Source: Sphingomonas suaedae (GTDB lineage Bacteria; Pseudomonadota; Alphaproteobacteria; Sphingomonadales; Sphingomonadaceae). Taken from it: DNA of 64,000 bases. Under the pieces are notes generated by a model. It did not search any database, was not told the origin of the DNA, and worked only from the letters and a program-made list of their open reading frames with translations. Below, piece after piece: positions 39,193 to 48,129 of the stretch. Each line of letters opens with the position of its first letter. The stretch's first letter is position 1. Location: the NCBI RefSeq assembly GCF_007833215.1, contig NZ_CP042239.1, forward strand, positions 2,108,001 to 2,172,000, written 5' to 3'. The position numbers and the translations under genes were made by a program.

Positions 39193-40227
39193 GTGTTGGA
39201 CTGGCTGCAGAAACTCATGGCAGGCGATCAGGATGTTGCGCCGCCCAACGCCAAGGTGAAGCGGGACGCCCAAGGACGAATCGTGGAGGTTGTGCAAGAG
39301 CTGTCGCTCGCCCGGGATGATCCGGATGCACCTGCATATTCGGCGCCGGGCGAAGTCGATGGATTGACCGCGCGGTTGAGCGCAGCGTGCGACTGGCTCA
39401 CGGCCCGGAACATCGCGCTGGCGCGCGACTGGGGGATTGGCCTCGAACGCGATTATACATTTGATCAGGAGGCGGGCCGGCTGGTCCTGAAGTTCGGCGG
39501 CCGGCGGACAATTGCTGCGCAAGGACAGATTCTCGGTAGCTTCGATCCGCGCGACCACAGCTTCATGTGGAGCTGGGCGAATCCGTCGATCCGGCCCGAG
39601 CTGTGCGAGGATGCAGCGCGATTGAAGACTGAGGGCGAGCGGCTCGGCGTGGCGGCGCTCACGACACCGGTCCAGACCGTCACCTTCGACGACCTGCTGC
39701 CGCTGCTGGCGCTCGCGGCGCAGGACGGGGGCGCGGACGGCGTCTATCGCTGCATGGTCAACGGATCGACCTCGCTGTTCGTGGCGCTGCGCCTCGACGA
39801 AGCGGCGCCAAAGGGCGCTGGCGATTCCGCCGATGGCCTGTTGGAGGCAGCGCACGCGCTTGCCGCCGATTACGACCGCGAGATGCTGCCGATCGATCGC
39901 GACCACCATTTACAGGGGAAGCAGGTGGATTTGGGAGACTTCATCGAGCGCAAGATGGCAATCTACCGGCGCTACTGGTCACGCGACGATGACTATTGGG
40001 AGCCTTGCTCGGTCGGCTGGCCGTCTAGCCATGATCAGGGTGCAATCCGACTGCGCTTCACCGTTCCACACCCAATGGGCGGCGCGCTGGATATCGCGAT
40101 TGGCAAAAATTTCGGGCAGACCATCTATCGCATCGAACAAGTCGAGAGCGCGCTGAAGATCACCGACCAGTTGATCGACTGGGGCGACGGTTTCATCTGG
40201 CCCACTCCGCCCGACGGGCGCAGCTGA
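39193..40227 (+). CDS. DUF6882-like protein of unknown function
   Basis: A 344-aa soluble protein starting at GTG 39193 (a TTG follows directly). The middle has the pattern GSFDPRDHSFMWSWANPSI near 117-135, which recalls DUF6882 proteins. A second half with DRDHHLQGKQVDLGDFIERK and YWSRDDDYWEPCSVGW has no recognised domain. Divergent from uvrC, 116 bp apart. No signal peptide, no catalytic motif. Function unknown. Confidence 0.75.
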   Translation: MLDWLQKLMAGDQDVAPPNAKVKRDAQGRIVEVVQELSLARDDPDAPAYSAPGEVDGLTARLSAACDWLTARNIALARDWGIGLERDYTFDQEAGRLVLKFGGRRTIAAQGQILGSFDPRDHSFMWSWANPSIRPELCEDAARLKTEGERLGVAALTTPVQTVTFDDLLPLLALAAQDGGADGVYRCMVNGSTSLFVALRLDEAAPKGAGDSADGLLEAAHALAADYDREMLPIDRDHHLQGKQVDLGDFIERKMAIYRRYWSRDDDYWEPCSVGWPSSHDQGAIRLRFTVPHPMGGALDIAIGKNFGQTIYRIEQVESALKITDQLIDWGDGFIWPTPPDGRS

Positions 40228-40301
40228 CCTGCTTGAATCCCGCGATTGCGTAGGAGAATCCATCTGATAGCCTGAGGCAGTCAGTTTTCGGGGGACCCAC
40301 C

Positions 40302-41621
40302 ATGCGCCTGCTCACCGCCCTGCTCGCTTCGTCGCTGATCGCCGCGCCTGTGCTGGCCGAGCCGGACTTCGCGCCAGCGGTGGAGGCGGACTATGCGGCG
40401 CATCTCGAGGCGCTGTTCATCGATTTCCACAAGAATCCCGAGCTTTCGTACAAGGAAACGCGCACCGCCGCGATCATGGCGAAGGAGTTGCGCGCGGTCG
40501 GCGGGATCGAGGTGACCGAAAAGGTCGGCGGAACCGGCGTGGTCGGGGTGATGCGCAACGGGCCGGGGCCGGTGGTGCTGGTGCGCGCGGACATGGACGG
40601 CCTGCCGCTCAAGGAGGATAGCGGGCTGCCCTATGCCTCGACCGTGACGCAGGAGGATATCGACGGGGTGGTGAAGCCGGTGATGCATGCGTGCGGGCAT
40701 GACGTGCACATCACCTCGCTGATCGGCACCGCGCGGCAGCTGGCGAAGCTCAAGAGCCGGTGGAAGGGCACGGTGGTGTTCGTCGTCCAGCCGGCCGAGG
40801 AGCGCATCGGCGGGGCGCGCAAGATGATGGAGGATGGGCTCTATACCCGCTTCCCCAAGCCCGATTATGCGGTGGCGTTCCACGTCACGTCGGGCTTTCC
40901 GACCGGCAAGATCGGGCTGGAACCGGGGATCAGCTCATCCTCGTCGGACAGCGTCGACATCACCATCCATGGCGTCGGCACCCATGGCGCCGCGCCGCAT
41001 ATGGGCAAGGATCCGATCGTGATGGGCGCGCAGATCGTGATGGCGCTGCAGACGCTGGTGAGCCGCGAGATCGCGCCGTTGAAGCCCGGCGTGGTCACCG
41101 TTGGCGCGTTTCATTCGGGGTTCAAGCACAACATCATCAGCGACAAGGCCGAGTTGCAGCTGACCGTACGGTCGGACGACGAGGAGACTCGCAAGAAATT
41201 GCTCGACGGGATCAAGCGGATCGCGGCCAATGTCGGGCGGATGAACGGGCTGCCCGAGGACAAATTGCCGGAGGTGCGGGTCGGCTTTGAGTCGACGCCG
41301 GTGACGCTCAATGATCCCGCTCTGACCGGGCGGGTGCGCGGCGCCTTCACCAGCGCATTCGGCGCGGATATCATCCATGTCGAGCCGAGACAGAGCATGG
41401 GCGCAGAGGACTTCGCCTATTTCATCGAGCAGAAACATGGCGTGCCGGGCGCCTATTTCGTCGTCGGCGGGACGCCGCAGGCCGAGCTGGACGCTGCCAA
41501 ACGCGGTGAAAAGACGCTGCCCGCGCACCATTCGCCCTTTTTCAAGGTCGAGGCGAAGCCATCGGTGACGCTGGGGACGACCGCGATGACCGTTGCGGTG
41601 CTGGATCTGCTCAAGAAATAG
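40302..41621 (+). CDS. Secreted M20 family amidohydrolase
   Basis: A 439-aa zinc hydrolase with a signal peptide (MRLLTALLASSLIAAPVLA). M20D features: HKNPELSYKE near 46, RADMDGLPLKED, HACGHDVH near 128-135 supplying metal ligands, QPAEE near 163-167, and AFHVTSG plus the C-terminal GAEDFAYF near 367. The family includes N-acyl-amino acid and indole-3-acetyl amino acid hydrolases (HipO/AbgB-like). A periplasmic location points to salvage of acylated amino acids or peptides. Single gene. Confidence 0.92.
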   Translation: MRLLTALLASSLIAAPVLAEPDFAPAVEADYAAHLEALFIDFHKNPELSYKETRTAAIMAKELRAVGGIEVTEKVGGTGVVGVMRNGPGPVVLVRADMDGLPLKEDSGLPYASTVTQEDIDGVVKPVMHACGHDVHITSLIGTARQLAKLKSRWKGTVVFVVQPAEERIGGARKMMEDGLYTRFPKPDYAVAFHVTSGFPTGKIGLEPGISSSSSDSVDITIHGVGTHGAAPHMGKDPIVMGAQIVMALQTLVSREIAPLKPGVVTVGAFHSGFKHNIISDKAELQLTVRSDDEETRKKLLDGIKRIAANVGRMNGLPEDKLPEVRVGFESTPVTLNDPALTGRVRGAFTSAFGADIIHVEPRQSMGAEDFAYFIEQKHGVPGAYFVVGGTPQAELDAAKRGEKTLPAHHSPFFKVEAKPSVTLGTTAMTVAVLDLLKK

Positions 41622-42003
41622 CGTCGCCGTTGACGAGCCACAACGCGACCGTCAGCGACAAGGCACCCAGCGTATAGACCCAGGCGATCAGCCGGATGTT
41701 GAGCGATCGCAACGTGCGGATGTTGTGCGCCGACAGGCGACTCTGGATCGCGCAGGCGCGCCGCTCGGCCATCCAGATGATGACGACGCCCAATGCGATG
41801 AAGACCGTCGCAATAACCTTGGGCAGCCATGCCGGTTCGAGGGCGCCGAACAGGACGTGAAAGCCCAACCCGATACCGATGGTGGCGAGCGCGGTGCGCG
41901 CCCAGCCGCTGAAGGTGCGCTCATTGGCGAGCAGCGTGCGATCCTCGGCGAGGTCGGTGCGGTCTTCCGCCAGTTCCGAGCGGGAAGGGGTTTCGTCCGG
42001 CAT
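41611..42003 (-). CDS. DUF202 membrane protein
   Basis: A 130-aa protein. A charged, partly repetitive N-terminus (ELAEDRTDLAEDRTLLANER) precedes three membrane helices (about 38-55, 62-80, 105-125). LANERTFSGWARTALATIGIG is the DUF202 hallmark. Such proteins are small inner-membrane components of unknown role. Overlaps the end of the M20 gene by 11 bp, tail to tail. Start ATG 42003. Confidence 0.88.
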   Translation of the reverse strand: MPDETPSRSELAEDRTDLAEDRTLLANERTFSGWARTALATIGIGLGFHVLFGALEPAWLPKVIATVFIALGVVIIWMAERRACAIQSRLSAHNIRTLRSLNIRLIAWVYTLGALSLTVALWLVNGDAIS

Positions 42004-42081
42004 GACGGTTGAACGCGTGAGGCGGCGATTGGCTTCGGGTGGCGTCTGGGAGCTGGATTGGTCGGGAGGTGAGGTGATTAG

Positions 42082-42176
42082 CCCCTCCCCTTCAGGGAAG
42101 GGGTTGGGGTGGGGCCTATCCACCGAGCACGTCGGCCTCGGTGAGACTTGGACGCCCCCCCCGAAGGGGAGGGGCT
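42082..42176. repeat. Palindromic element copy F (divergent CCCCTCCC type)
   Basis: About 95 bp between the DUF202 gene and the atp terminator. The left end CCCCTCCCCTTCAGGGAAGG forms a hairpin; the right end GAAGGGGAGGGG pairs with the left. The centre GCACGTCGGCCTCGGTG is unrelated to the other copies, so it is a variant of the family. Confidence 0.65.
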
Positions 42177-42184
42177 CAAGATAG

Positions 42185-42225
42185 AAAAAAGGGGCGCCGG
42201 TCTTTCGACCGACGCCCCTTTTTTT
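42185..42225. terminator. Bidirectional terminator at the end of the atp operon
   Basis: A six-A run, then GGGGCGCCGGTC TTTC GACCGACGCCCC, then seven T. The stem has one mismatch. With A and T runs on both sides it can stop transcription of the leftward atp operon and of anything read rightward. Confidence 0.92.
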
Positions 42226-42243
42226 CCTGCCCGGAACCCCGGC

Positions 42244-42885
42244 TCAGTTGAGGCGCGAGAGGCCCGCGATCGTCCGGTCGACCAGCGCCTTGTCGGCACC
42301 GGCATCGTGCTTCTGCGCGATGATCGTGCCGGCCGCAGTGGCCGCCGCTTCGGCCGCCTTGGCGCGCACTTCGTCGAGTGCGGCGCGCTCGGCGGCGGCG
42401 ATCTTGTCCTCCGCCATGCGCGTGCGGCGGCGGATCAGATCCTCGGCATCCGCCTTGGCCTTGACCAGCAGCGCCTGTGCTTCCTCGTCGGCATGGGCGA
42501 CCATGGCGGCCGCTTCCTGCTCGACCGTTGCGATCTTGCGCGCATATTCGTCGCGCAGCGCCTCGGCCTCGGCGCGCAGCGTGCTTGCCTCGTCCAGCCG
42601 CGTGCGGATCGCCGCGATCTGCTTGTCGAGCATCGCGCCGATCGCCGACGGCACCTTCTTCCACACGACGATCAGGATCAGGCCGAGCATCGCCAGGCCG
42701 ACCCACATCGTCGCGTCAATGCCGAACACCGCAGGCGCGGCGTGGACCGCGCCGGGCGCCTCGACCTCGGCCTGGGGCATACCCATGCCCTCGCCCTTGG
42801 ACGCGGCGCTCAGATTGGCGGCGACCGGATCGGTCGCGGTATCCCCCGCCACTTGTGCCTGTTCAGCCATTGCCGGTTCAGCCAT
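42244..42885 (-). CDS. atpF: ATP synthase F0 subunit b
   Basis: A 213-aa b-type stator subunit. A Pro/Ala-rich N-terminal extension of about 55 residues precedes one membrane helix (about 60-78, MWVGLAMLGLILIVVW), then a long charged helix that dimerises with b'. The extension makes it longer than E. coli b (156 aa). Its ATG at 42885 overlaps the end of the b' gene by 8 bp; a second in-frame ATG at 42870 is possible. Last gene of the F0 operon, followed by a strong terminator. Confidence 0.92.
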   Translation of the reverse strand: MAEPAMAEQAQVAGDTATDPVAANLSAASKGEGMGMPQAEVEAPGAVHAAPAVFGIDATMWVGLAMLGLILIVVWKKVPSAIGAMLDKQIAAIRTRLDEASTLRAEAEALRDEYARKIATVEQEAAAMVAHADEEAQALLVKAKADAEDLIRRRTRMAEDKIAAAERAALDEVRAKAAEAAATAAGTIIAQKHDAGADKALVDRTIAGLSRLN

Positions 42886-43369
42886 TGAGTGCCGCCTTCA
42901 CTGCCTTGCCTGCTTCCGCCGCCGTCACGCTGACGCCCGACAGGCGCGCGACGATGTCACGAGCGGCATCGGTCGCGACCGTTTCGATTTCCCCGGCTGC
43001 GGCGGCGCTGGCCTCCGCGATCCGGGCTTCGGCTGCGGCGACGCGATCCTCGATCTCCGCCTTGGCCGAGGCGAGCGCCGCGTCGGTCTGCGCCTGCCCC
43101 TCGGCGCGTGCCTGAGTCAGGCGCTTGCGCGCGGCTTCACGCGCCGCATTCTCCTGTGCACGCCAGGCCTCTTCGGCCTGATCTGCGGCAAGCCGCGCCG
43201 CCTCCGCAGCGGCGAGGTTCTCGGCCACCGACGCATCGCGCGCATCCATGGTCGAGGATACCTTGGGCACGATGCCCAGGCCGACGATCACGAAGGTGAG
43301 CCCGAAGGTCAGCAGGAGCCAGAAGATCTGCGACGCATAGGTCGCCGCGATTTGTTCGATCTGGGGCAT
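42878..43369 (-). CDS. atpF': ATP synthase F0 subunit b'
   Basis: A 163-aa b'-type subunit (also called AtpG/atpX). One N-terminal membrane helix (about 14-34, FWLLLTFGLTFVIVGLGIVP), then a long Ala/Glu/Arg helix. Having both b and b' is typical of photosynthetic bacteria and most alphaproteobacteria. It follows atpE by 65 bp and overlaps atpF. Confidence 0.93.
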   Translation of the reverse strand: MPQIEQIAATYASQIFWLLLTFGLTFVIVGLGIVPKVSSTMDARDASVAENLAAAEAARLAADQAEEAWRAQENAAREAARKRLTQARAEGQAQTDAALASAKAEIEDRVAAAEARIAEASAAAAGEIETVATDAARDIVARLSGVSVTAAEAGKAVKAALNG

Positions 43370-43434
43370 TGTCGGTCCTCTCGCGGTCCGTCCTCAAGCC
43401 CGCCCCGTATACAGCATACGGGGCGGCAGAGACA

Positions 43435-43662
43435 TCAGGCGACGAAGATCAGCAGCACCGCCACGACGAACGCGAGCAGGCCGAGAAGCTCGGCAGCCGC
43501 GAAGCCGATGAACATGTTGCCCTGCTGGCTGGCAGCCGCGCCCGGATTGCGCAGCGCGCCCTGGAGGAACGCCGCGAAGACGTTGCCCACGCCCATCGCC
43601 GCGAGGCCAGCACCGATCGCCGCGAGACCGGCGCCGAGCAGCTTGAATGCTTCTGCTTCCAT
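43435..43662 (-). CDS. atpE: ATP synthase F0 subunit c
   Basis: A 75-aa proteolipid of two helices that builds the proton-driven rotor ring. The first helix is Gly/Ala-rich (GAGLAAIGAGLAAMGVGNVF), the loop has RNPGAAA, and the second helix carries the ion-binding Glu in GFAAAELLGLLAF, as expected for a proton-type ring. Start ATG 43662 has GGAG 8 nt upstream; a GTG three codons earlier is less likely. Confidence 0.96.
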   Translation of the reverse strand: MEAEAFKLLGAGLAAIGAGLAAMGVGNVFAAFLQGALRNPGAAASQQGNMFIGFAAAELLGLLAFVVAVLLIFVA

Positions 43663-43705
43663 GAAATTCACTCCTTCGAAAATTCAGTCTTTGGTTGAAA
43701 GAAAC

Positions 43706-44500
43706 TCAGTGATGATCGTGCAGGTGCACCGCGTCGTTGATGTACAGCGACGTGAGCAGCGCGAACACATAAGCCTGGACGCCCGCGACCAGGATCTCCA
43801 GCGCCGAAACGCCGAGCATCAGCGCGAAGCTGGGGATGCCCACCAGCGCGCCCCAGCCAAGGCCGGCGTTGGTCGAATTGATGATGAAGCCGGCCAGCAC
43901 CTTGAGCAGGATATGGCCCGCGGTCATCGCCACGAACAGTCGCAGCGCGAGGCTGAACGGGCGGACCATGAACGAGACGAACTCGATCGGCGCGACCAGG
44001 ATCAGCACCGGGATCGGCGTTCCCTTCGGCACGAACAGCGAAAAGAAGCGCAGGCCATGCTTGGCGAAGCCGACGACGAGGACGATCGAGAAGCTGAGGA
44101 TCGCCAGCACGCCGGTGACGGTGAAATGGCTGGTCGCGGTGAACGGATGCACGCCCGGGACCACACCGAACGGCAGCAGGCCCATCACGTTCGCGAACAG
44201 GATGAACATGAACAGCGAGAATACATAGGGCAGGAACTTGCGCCCCTCCGCTCCGATATTCGCCTTGAGCAGATTGTCGATAAAGCCGGTGAACCCTTCG
44301 ACCGCCATCTGCCAGCGGCCCGGAACCACTTCGCGCTTCATGCCGCCCAGCATGAAAATCCACAGCGCGACGGCAGCCATCGCCATCCACAGCGCGCTGT
44401 TGGTGAAGGCGATCTGTTGCCCGCCGATGGTGAACATGTCGGCAATCGACGTCACCTCGAACTGGTGCATCGGATCGATCTTGCCCGCTTCTTCAGCCAC
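43706..44500 (-). CDS. atpB: ATP synthase F0 subunit a
   Basis: A 264-aa proton channel subunit with five to six helices. The essential Arg is in RPFSLALRLFVAMTAGH near 190-195. KREVVPGRWQ and LLPFGVVPGVHPFTATSHF are typical of the alphaproteobacterial proteins. Start is GTG at 44500, 33 bp after the atpI stop. Second gene of the operon. Confidence 0.96.
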   Translation of the reverse strand: MAEEAGKIDPMHQFEVTSIADMFTIGGQQIAFTNSALWMAMAAVALWIFMLGGMKREVVPGRWQMAVEGFTGFIDNLLKANIGAEGRKFLPYVFSLFMFILFANVMGLLPFGVVPGVHPFTATSHFTVTGVLAILSFSIVLVVGFAKHGLRFFSLFVPKGTPIPVLILVAPIEFVSFMVRPFSLALRLFVAMTAGHILLKVLAGFIINSTNAGLGWGALVGIPSFALMLGVSALEILVAGVQAYVFALLTSLYINDAVHLHDHH

Positions 44501-44533
44501 GTCCGCTTCCCATGTAACGCAAGCGCCCGAAAA

Positions 44534-44851
44534 TCACTTCGAGCGCTGGTTCGAAATCCTGATGATGTTCCTGAACGCGCTGACGATGCCGAGGGCAAGC
44601 AGCGTGAGCAGGAGCCATGGAGAGGTGCCGAGGAACCGATCGAGCACCCACCCGATCAGCGCCCCTCCGACCATTCCCCCGATCAGCTCGGCGAGGACGC
44701 GGTTGCCGAGGCGATAATCGCGCTCGCCATCCTGCTGCCCCTCGCCCCGCCGATCCGCCTCTTCGGATTGCGCCCGCGCCAGCCGCTCGTTGAGCGAAGT
44801 GATGCGGGCATCCTCCTTGAGGGGGTCCGGTCCGGGCTCGTTCTCGGTCAT
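44534..44851 (-). CDS. atpI: AtpI/AtpZ-family assembly protein
   Basis: A 105-aa protein with a charged N-terminal 48 residues and two membrane helices (about 54-72 and 77-95). LIGGMVGGALIGWVLDRFLGTS is the AtpI/AtpZ hallmark. It is thought to help c-ring assembly or magnesium supply. First gene of the F0 operon; a TGCAAC palindrome and a palindromic repeat lie in the 307-bp region upstream shared with radC. Confidence 0.88.
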   Translation of the reverse strand: MTENEPGPDPLKEDARITSLNERLARAQSEEADRRGEGQQDGERDYRLGNRVLAELIGGMVGGALIGWVLDRFLGTSPWLLLTLLALGIVSAFRNIIRISNQRSK

Positions 44852-44958
44852 TTCGCTTCCTCCGCCAGTCGATTACCAGGGCGAAACGCATGGGCCGAGC
44901 GGCGAGCCCGCCAAGGCACGCGCGCTTTAGAAAGGGGGGTGCCCCGAGTCAACCGCGG

Positions 44959-44973
44959 TGCAACATTGTTGCA
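44959..44973. promoter_or_regulatory. Perfect palindrome TGCAACATTGTTGCA upstream of the atp operon
   Basis: TGCAACA T TGTTGCA, 108 bp before the atpI start. The extended half-site GGTGCAAC also begins the palindrome at 51683. A shared transcription factor site is plausible. The factor is unknown. Confidence 0.5.
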
Positions 44974-44985
44974 ATCCTACGAAAT

Positions 44986-45113
44986 CCTCCCCGGCACGGG
45001 GAGGTGGCAGCGCGCAGCGCTGACGGAGGGGACCCGAGGCAAGGGATTCCGGTGCCTCGGGCTCCCTCCACCACGCACTTCGGGCGAGGTCCCCCTCCCC
45101 GTACCGGGGAGGA
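44986..45113. repeat. Palindromic element copy C (CCTCCCC family), between atpI and radC
   Basis: About 128 bp. Ends CCTCCCCG GCA CGGGGAGG and CCTCCCCGTACCGGGGAGG are short hairpins; GCAGCGCGCAGCGCTGACGG and CCGAGGCAAGG...TGCCTCGG form inner hairpins. With the palindrome at 44959 it fills the divergent atpI-radC gap of 307 bp. Confidence 0.9.
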
Positions 45114-45158
45114 TTTGTTCCCCTTCCCCGCCCCCGCCTCTGCCGCTAGGCTTGCTTT

Positions 45159-45851
45159 ATGGGGGACGGCGGCAGCGACGCGATCACCGATGGGACCGGG
45201 CATCGCGCGCGGCTGCGCGCGCGCCTGCTCGCGGACCATGAGGCGCTGCTCGACCATGAGCTGATCGAATATCTGCTCGCGCTGGCGATTCCCCGGCGCG
45301 ACACCAAGCCGCTGGCCAAGGCGCTGCTGCACGAATTCGGCGGGATCGCGGGGCTGTTGACCGCCGATGCCGAAGCCATTGCGCGGGTGCCGGGCATGGG
45401 GGAGACATCGGTCGCCGCGCTGAAGATCGCCCATGCTGCCGCGCTTCGCCTGCTGAAGGGAGAGGTTGCGGCGCGACCGATCCTGTCGAACTGGCAGGCA
45501 TTGCTGGATTACCTCCGCGCCGACATGGCGCATCATGCGATCGAGCGCGTGCGGGTGCTCCACCTCAACAGCCGGAACATGCTGATCCGCGACGAACTGA
45601 TGCAGGAAGGCTCGGTGGACGAGGCGCCGGTCTATGTCCGCGAGGTGATCCGCCGCGCGATCGACCTCGGCTCGACCGCGATCATCCTGGTCCACAACCA
45701 CCCAAGCGGCGATCCGAGTCCGAGCCGGGCCGATATCGACCTGACCCGCAATATCGTCGAGGCGGGCAAGCGACTCGGCATCGCGGTCCACGACCATATT
45801 GTCATCGGCAGCGGCGGCCATGTGAGCCTGCGCGCCCAGGGGTTGATGTAG
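45159..45851 (+). CDS. radC: RadC family JAB-domain protein
   Basis: A 230-aa RadC. N-terminal HhH-like part (DHELIEYLLALAIPRRDTK, GLLTADAEAIARVPGMG) and C-terminal JAB/MPN domain with the metal motif HNHPSGDPSPSRAD near 177-190. Despite the name, its role in DNA repair is doubtful; related proteins are metal-dependent hydrolase-like. ATG 45159 (MGDGGSDA). Converges on the EF-hand gene. Confidence 0.92.
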   Translation: MGDGGSDAITDGTGHRARLRARLLADHEALLDHELIEYLLALAIPRRDTKPLAKALLHEFGGIAGLLTADAEAIARVPGMGETSVAALKIAHAAALRLLKGEVAARPILSNWQALLDYLRADMAHHAIERVRVLHLNSRNMLIRDELMQEGSVDEAPVYVREVIRRAIDLGSTAIILVHNHPSGDPSPSRADIDLTRNIVEAGKRLGIAVHDHIVIGSGGHVSLRAQGLM

Positions 45852-45860
45852 GCAAACGAA

Positions 45861-45890
45861 ACGGCCGCCAGAGCGAACTCCGGCGGCCGT
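45861..45890. terminator. Terminator between radC and the EF-hand gene
   Basis: ACGGCCGCC and GGCGGCCGT form a perfect 9-bp stem with a 12-nt loop. On the minus strand the stem is followed by TTCGTTTG, so it mainly serves the leftward EF-hand gene. Confidence 0.75.
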
Positions 45891-45929
45891 GGGACGGGTC
45901 AGATGCGAGGAGACCCGTCCGGGGGACGG

Positions 45930-46502
45930 TCAGGATGCGGCGGCCGGGGCCAGGAAGCTCTTCAGCTCATCCTTGGTCACGCCGCCCGACTGGTCGGCAT
46001 CGGCGGCGGCCAGCGCGCGACCGATCCATTCCTTGTCCGCCGCCGACTGACCCGTAAAGGCGGGTTCGCCGGCCGAACGCAGCGCCACCATCCAGCTACC
46101 GAATTCCTCGGGCTTCAGGCTGCCATCGGCATCCTTGTCATAGCTGGGAAAGCCCTGATCGACGATTTGCGCGATCTGCGTCGCATTGGCGGGTTGCTGG
46201 CCAGTTTGCGCGGGCGTCTCGGCGGGAGTTGCCTGCGCTGTCTGCTGAGCCGCCTGCGGCTCTGGCGTCGCGGTAGGCTCAGGCGTCGGAGCGGGAACGG
46301 GTTCCGGTGTCGGTTCCGGGGTCGGCATCGGCTCAGGCGCGGTTTCCGCTTCTGGCGGTGCCGGTGTCTGAGGAACCGGCTCGGTCGCCGTATCGGGCGC
46401 AGGCTGCTCCTGCGTCGGCGGCGTCTGTGGATCCTGCATGTCCTGTGCAAGTGCAGGCGCGGAAATCATCACGGCGCTAGCAAGAAGTATAGATTTCAAC
46501 AT
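45930..46502 (-). CDS. Secreted Pro-rich EF-hand protein
   Basis: A 190-aa protein with a signal peptide (MLKSILLASAVMISAPALA). Residues 20-105 are a low-complexity Pro/Glu/Thr/Gln linker (PEPTPEPVPAP-type repeats). The C-terminal 80 residues hold two EF-hand loops: DKDADGSLKPEE and DADQSGGVTKDE, both with calcium-binding Asp/Glu at the right places. Start ATG 46502 is 7 nt after AGGAG; ATG 46508 overlaps that site. A calcium-responsive periplasmic protein is a reasonable guess. Confidence 0.82.
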   Translation of the reverse strand: MLKSILLASAVMISAPALAQDMQDPQTPPTQEQPAPDTATEPVPQTPAPPEAETAPEPMPTPEPTPEPVPAPTPEPTATPEPQAAQQTAQATPAETPAQTGQQPANATQIAQIVDQGFPSYDKDADGSLKPEEFGSWMVALRSAGEPAFTGQSAADKEWIGRALAAADADQSGGVTKDELKSFLAPAAAS

Positions 46503-46764
46503 CGTCATTCTCCTGTTTTCTAACAGTGAACTTTCGCACGGAGCCGTTTCGGGACAGCCATGCTTGTGAGAACTAAACGCGTTGCAGAATTATCACGTTC
46601 CATCAAAAAATCTGGACGTTTTCATTTGGGCGTTACTTGCGATCGCTCCATCGCAAATCCGTTCGATTTCCACGACGAAGCGAGCGGAACGCACGCGAGG
46701 CGATGCGGTTTGCCGCGCACCCGGGGCTTTGCTAGGGGCGCCGCGTCCCACGAAAGGCTCATCT

Positions 46765-48078
46765 ATGGTCCCCCGCTATTCCCGCCCCGCCATGACCGCG
46801 ATCTGGTCGCCCGAAACGCGCTTCGGCATCTGGTTCGAGATCGAGGCGCATGCGACGGAGAAGCTGGGCGAGCTGGGCGTTGTGCCCGAATCGGCGGCCA
46901 AGGCGCTGTGGGACTGGTGGGCGACCAACCCGACGATCGACGTCGCCGCGATCGACGCGATCGAGGCGGTCACCAAGCATGACGTGATCGCGTTTCTGAC
47001 CTGGGTCGCGGAGAATGTCGGCGACGAAGCACGCTTCATGCATCAGGGGATGACGTCGAGCGACGTGCTCGACACCTGCCTGGCGGTGCAGCTGACCCGC
47101 GCGGCGGATATCCTGCTCGACGATCTCGACCAGTTGCTCGCCGTGCTCAAGCGTCGCGCGTACGAGCATAAGCTGACCCCGACGATCGGGCGCAGCCATG
47201 GCATTCATGCCGAGCCGGTGACATTCGGGCTCAAGCTCGCCGAGGCCTATGCCGAGTTCAGCCGCTGCAAGACCCGCCTGATCGCCGCGCGCGCCGATAT
47301 CGCGACCTGCGCGATCTCGGGCGCGGTCGGCACCTTCGCCAATATCGACCCGCGCGTGGAGCAGCATGTCGCCGACAAGCTCGGCCTCGCGGTCGAGCCG
47401 GTATCGACGCAGGTGATCCCGCGCGACCGCCATGCGATGTTCTTTGCGACATTGGGTGTGATCGCCAGCTCGATCGAGCGGCTGGCGGTCGAGGTGCGGC
47501 ATTTGCAGCGGACCGAAGTGCTGGAGGCGGAAGAATATTTCTCGCCGGGGCAGAAGGGTTCGTCGGCGATGCCGCACAAGCGCAACCCGGTGCTGACCGA
47601 GAATCTGACCGGCCTTGCGCGCATGGTCCGTGCCGCCGTCATCCCCGCGATGGAGAATGTCGCGCTGTGGCATGAGCGCGACATCAGCCACTCGTCGGTC
47701 GAACGCTATATCGGGCCCGACGCGACGATCACCCTCGACTTCGCGCTCGCACGGCTGACCGGGGTGATCGACAAGCTGTTGGTGTACCCGGAGCGGATGC
47801 AGAAGAATCTGGATCGCATGGGCGGGCTGGTCCACTCGCAGCGCGTGCTGCTGGCGCTGACCCAGGCGGGGGTGAGCCGCGAGGACAGCTATCGCCTGGT
47901 CCAACGCAACGCGATGAAGGTGTGGGAGAGCGACGGCGAACTGTCGCTGCTCGAGCTGCTCAAGGCCGATGACGAGGTCACCGCCGCGCTGTCGCCGCAG
48001 CAGATCGAGGAGAAGTTCGACCTCGACTATCATTTCAAGGCGGTAGATACCATTTTCGAACGGGTATTCGCGGATTGA
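46765..48078 (+). CDS. purB: Adenylosuccinate lyase
   Basis: A 437-aa fumarase-superfamily enzyme acting twice in purine synthesis (SAICAR to AICAR, adenylosuccinate to AMP). MVPRYSRPAM at the start, HQGMTSSDVLDTCLA near 92, GRSHGIHAEP near 144, and the signature GSSAMPHKRNP near 262 are present. Start ATG 46765; the 262-bp region before it is a spacer with no recognised gene. Length is that of the short PurB type. Confidence 0.97.
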   Translation: MVPRYSRPAMTAIWSPETRFGIWFEIEAHATEKLGELGVVPESAAKALWDWWATNPTIDVAAIDAIEAVTKHDVIAFLTWVAENVGDEARFMHQGMTSSDVLDTCLAVQLTRAADILLDDLDQLLAVLKRRAYEHKLTPTIGRSHGIHAEPVTFGLKLAEAYAEFSRCKTRLIAARADIATCAISGAVGTFANIDPRVEQHVADKLGLAVEPVSTQVIPRDRHAMFFATLGVIASSIERLAVEVRHLQRTEVLEAEEYFSPGQKGSSAMPHKRNPVLTENLTGLARMVRAAVIPAMENVALWHERDISHSSVERYIGPDATITLDFALARLTGVIDKLLVYPERMQKNLDRMGGLVHSQRVLLALTQAGVSREDSYRLVQRNAMKVWESDGELSLLELLKADDEVTAALSPQQIEEKFDLDYHFKAVDTIFERVFAD

Positions 48079-48129
48079 CGGCACGCCCATAGGTGTGTCA
48101 GTCGAATGACACACCATGGAGACGTGAAG

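Noticed and set aside
42248..45241. Long plus-strand open frame opposite the atp operon
   Set aside because: It mirrors five well-supported atp genes; the translation is low-complexity Ser/Arg/Ala typical of antisense frames in GC-rich DNA.
46503..46764. Extra gene before purB, or N-terminal extension of purB to 46582
   Set aside because: The added residues do not fit adenylosuccinate lyases, which start near MVPRYSRPAM; no other coding signal is seen in this gap.
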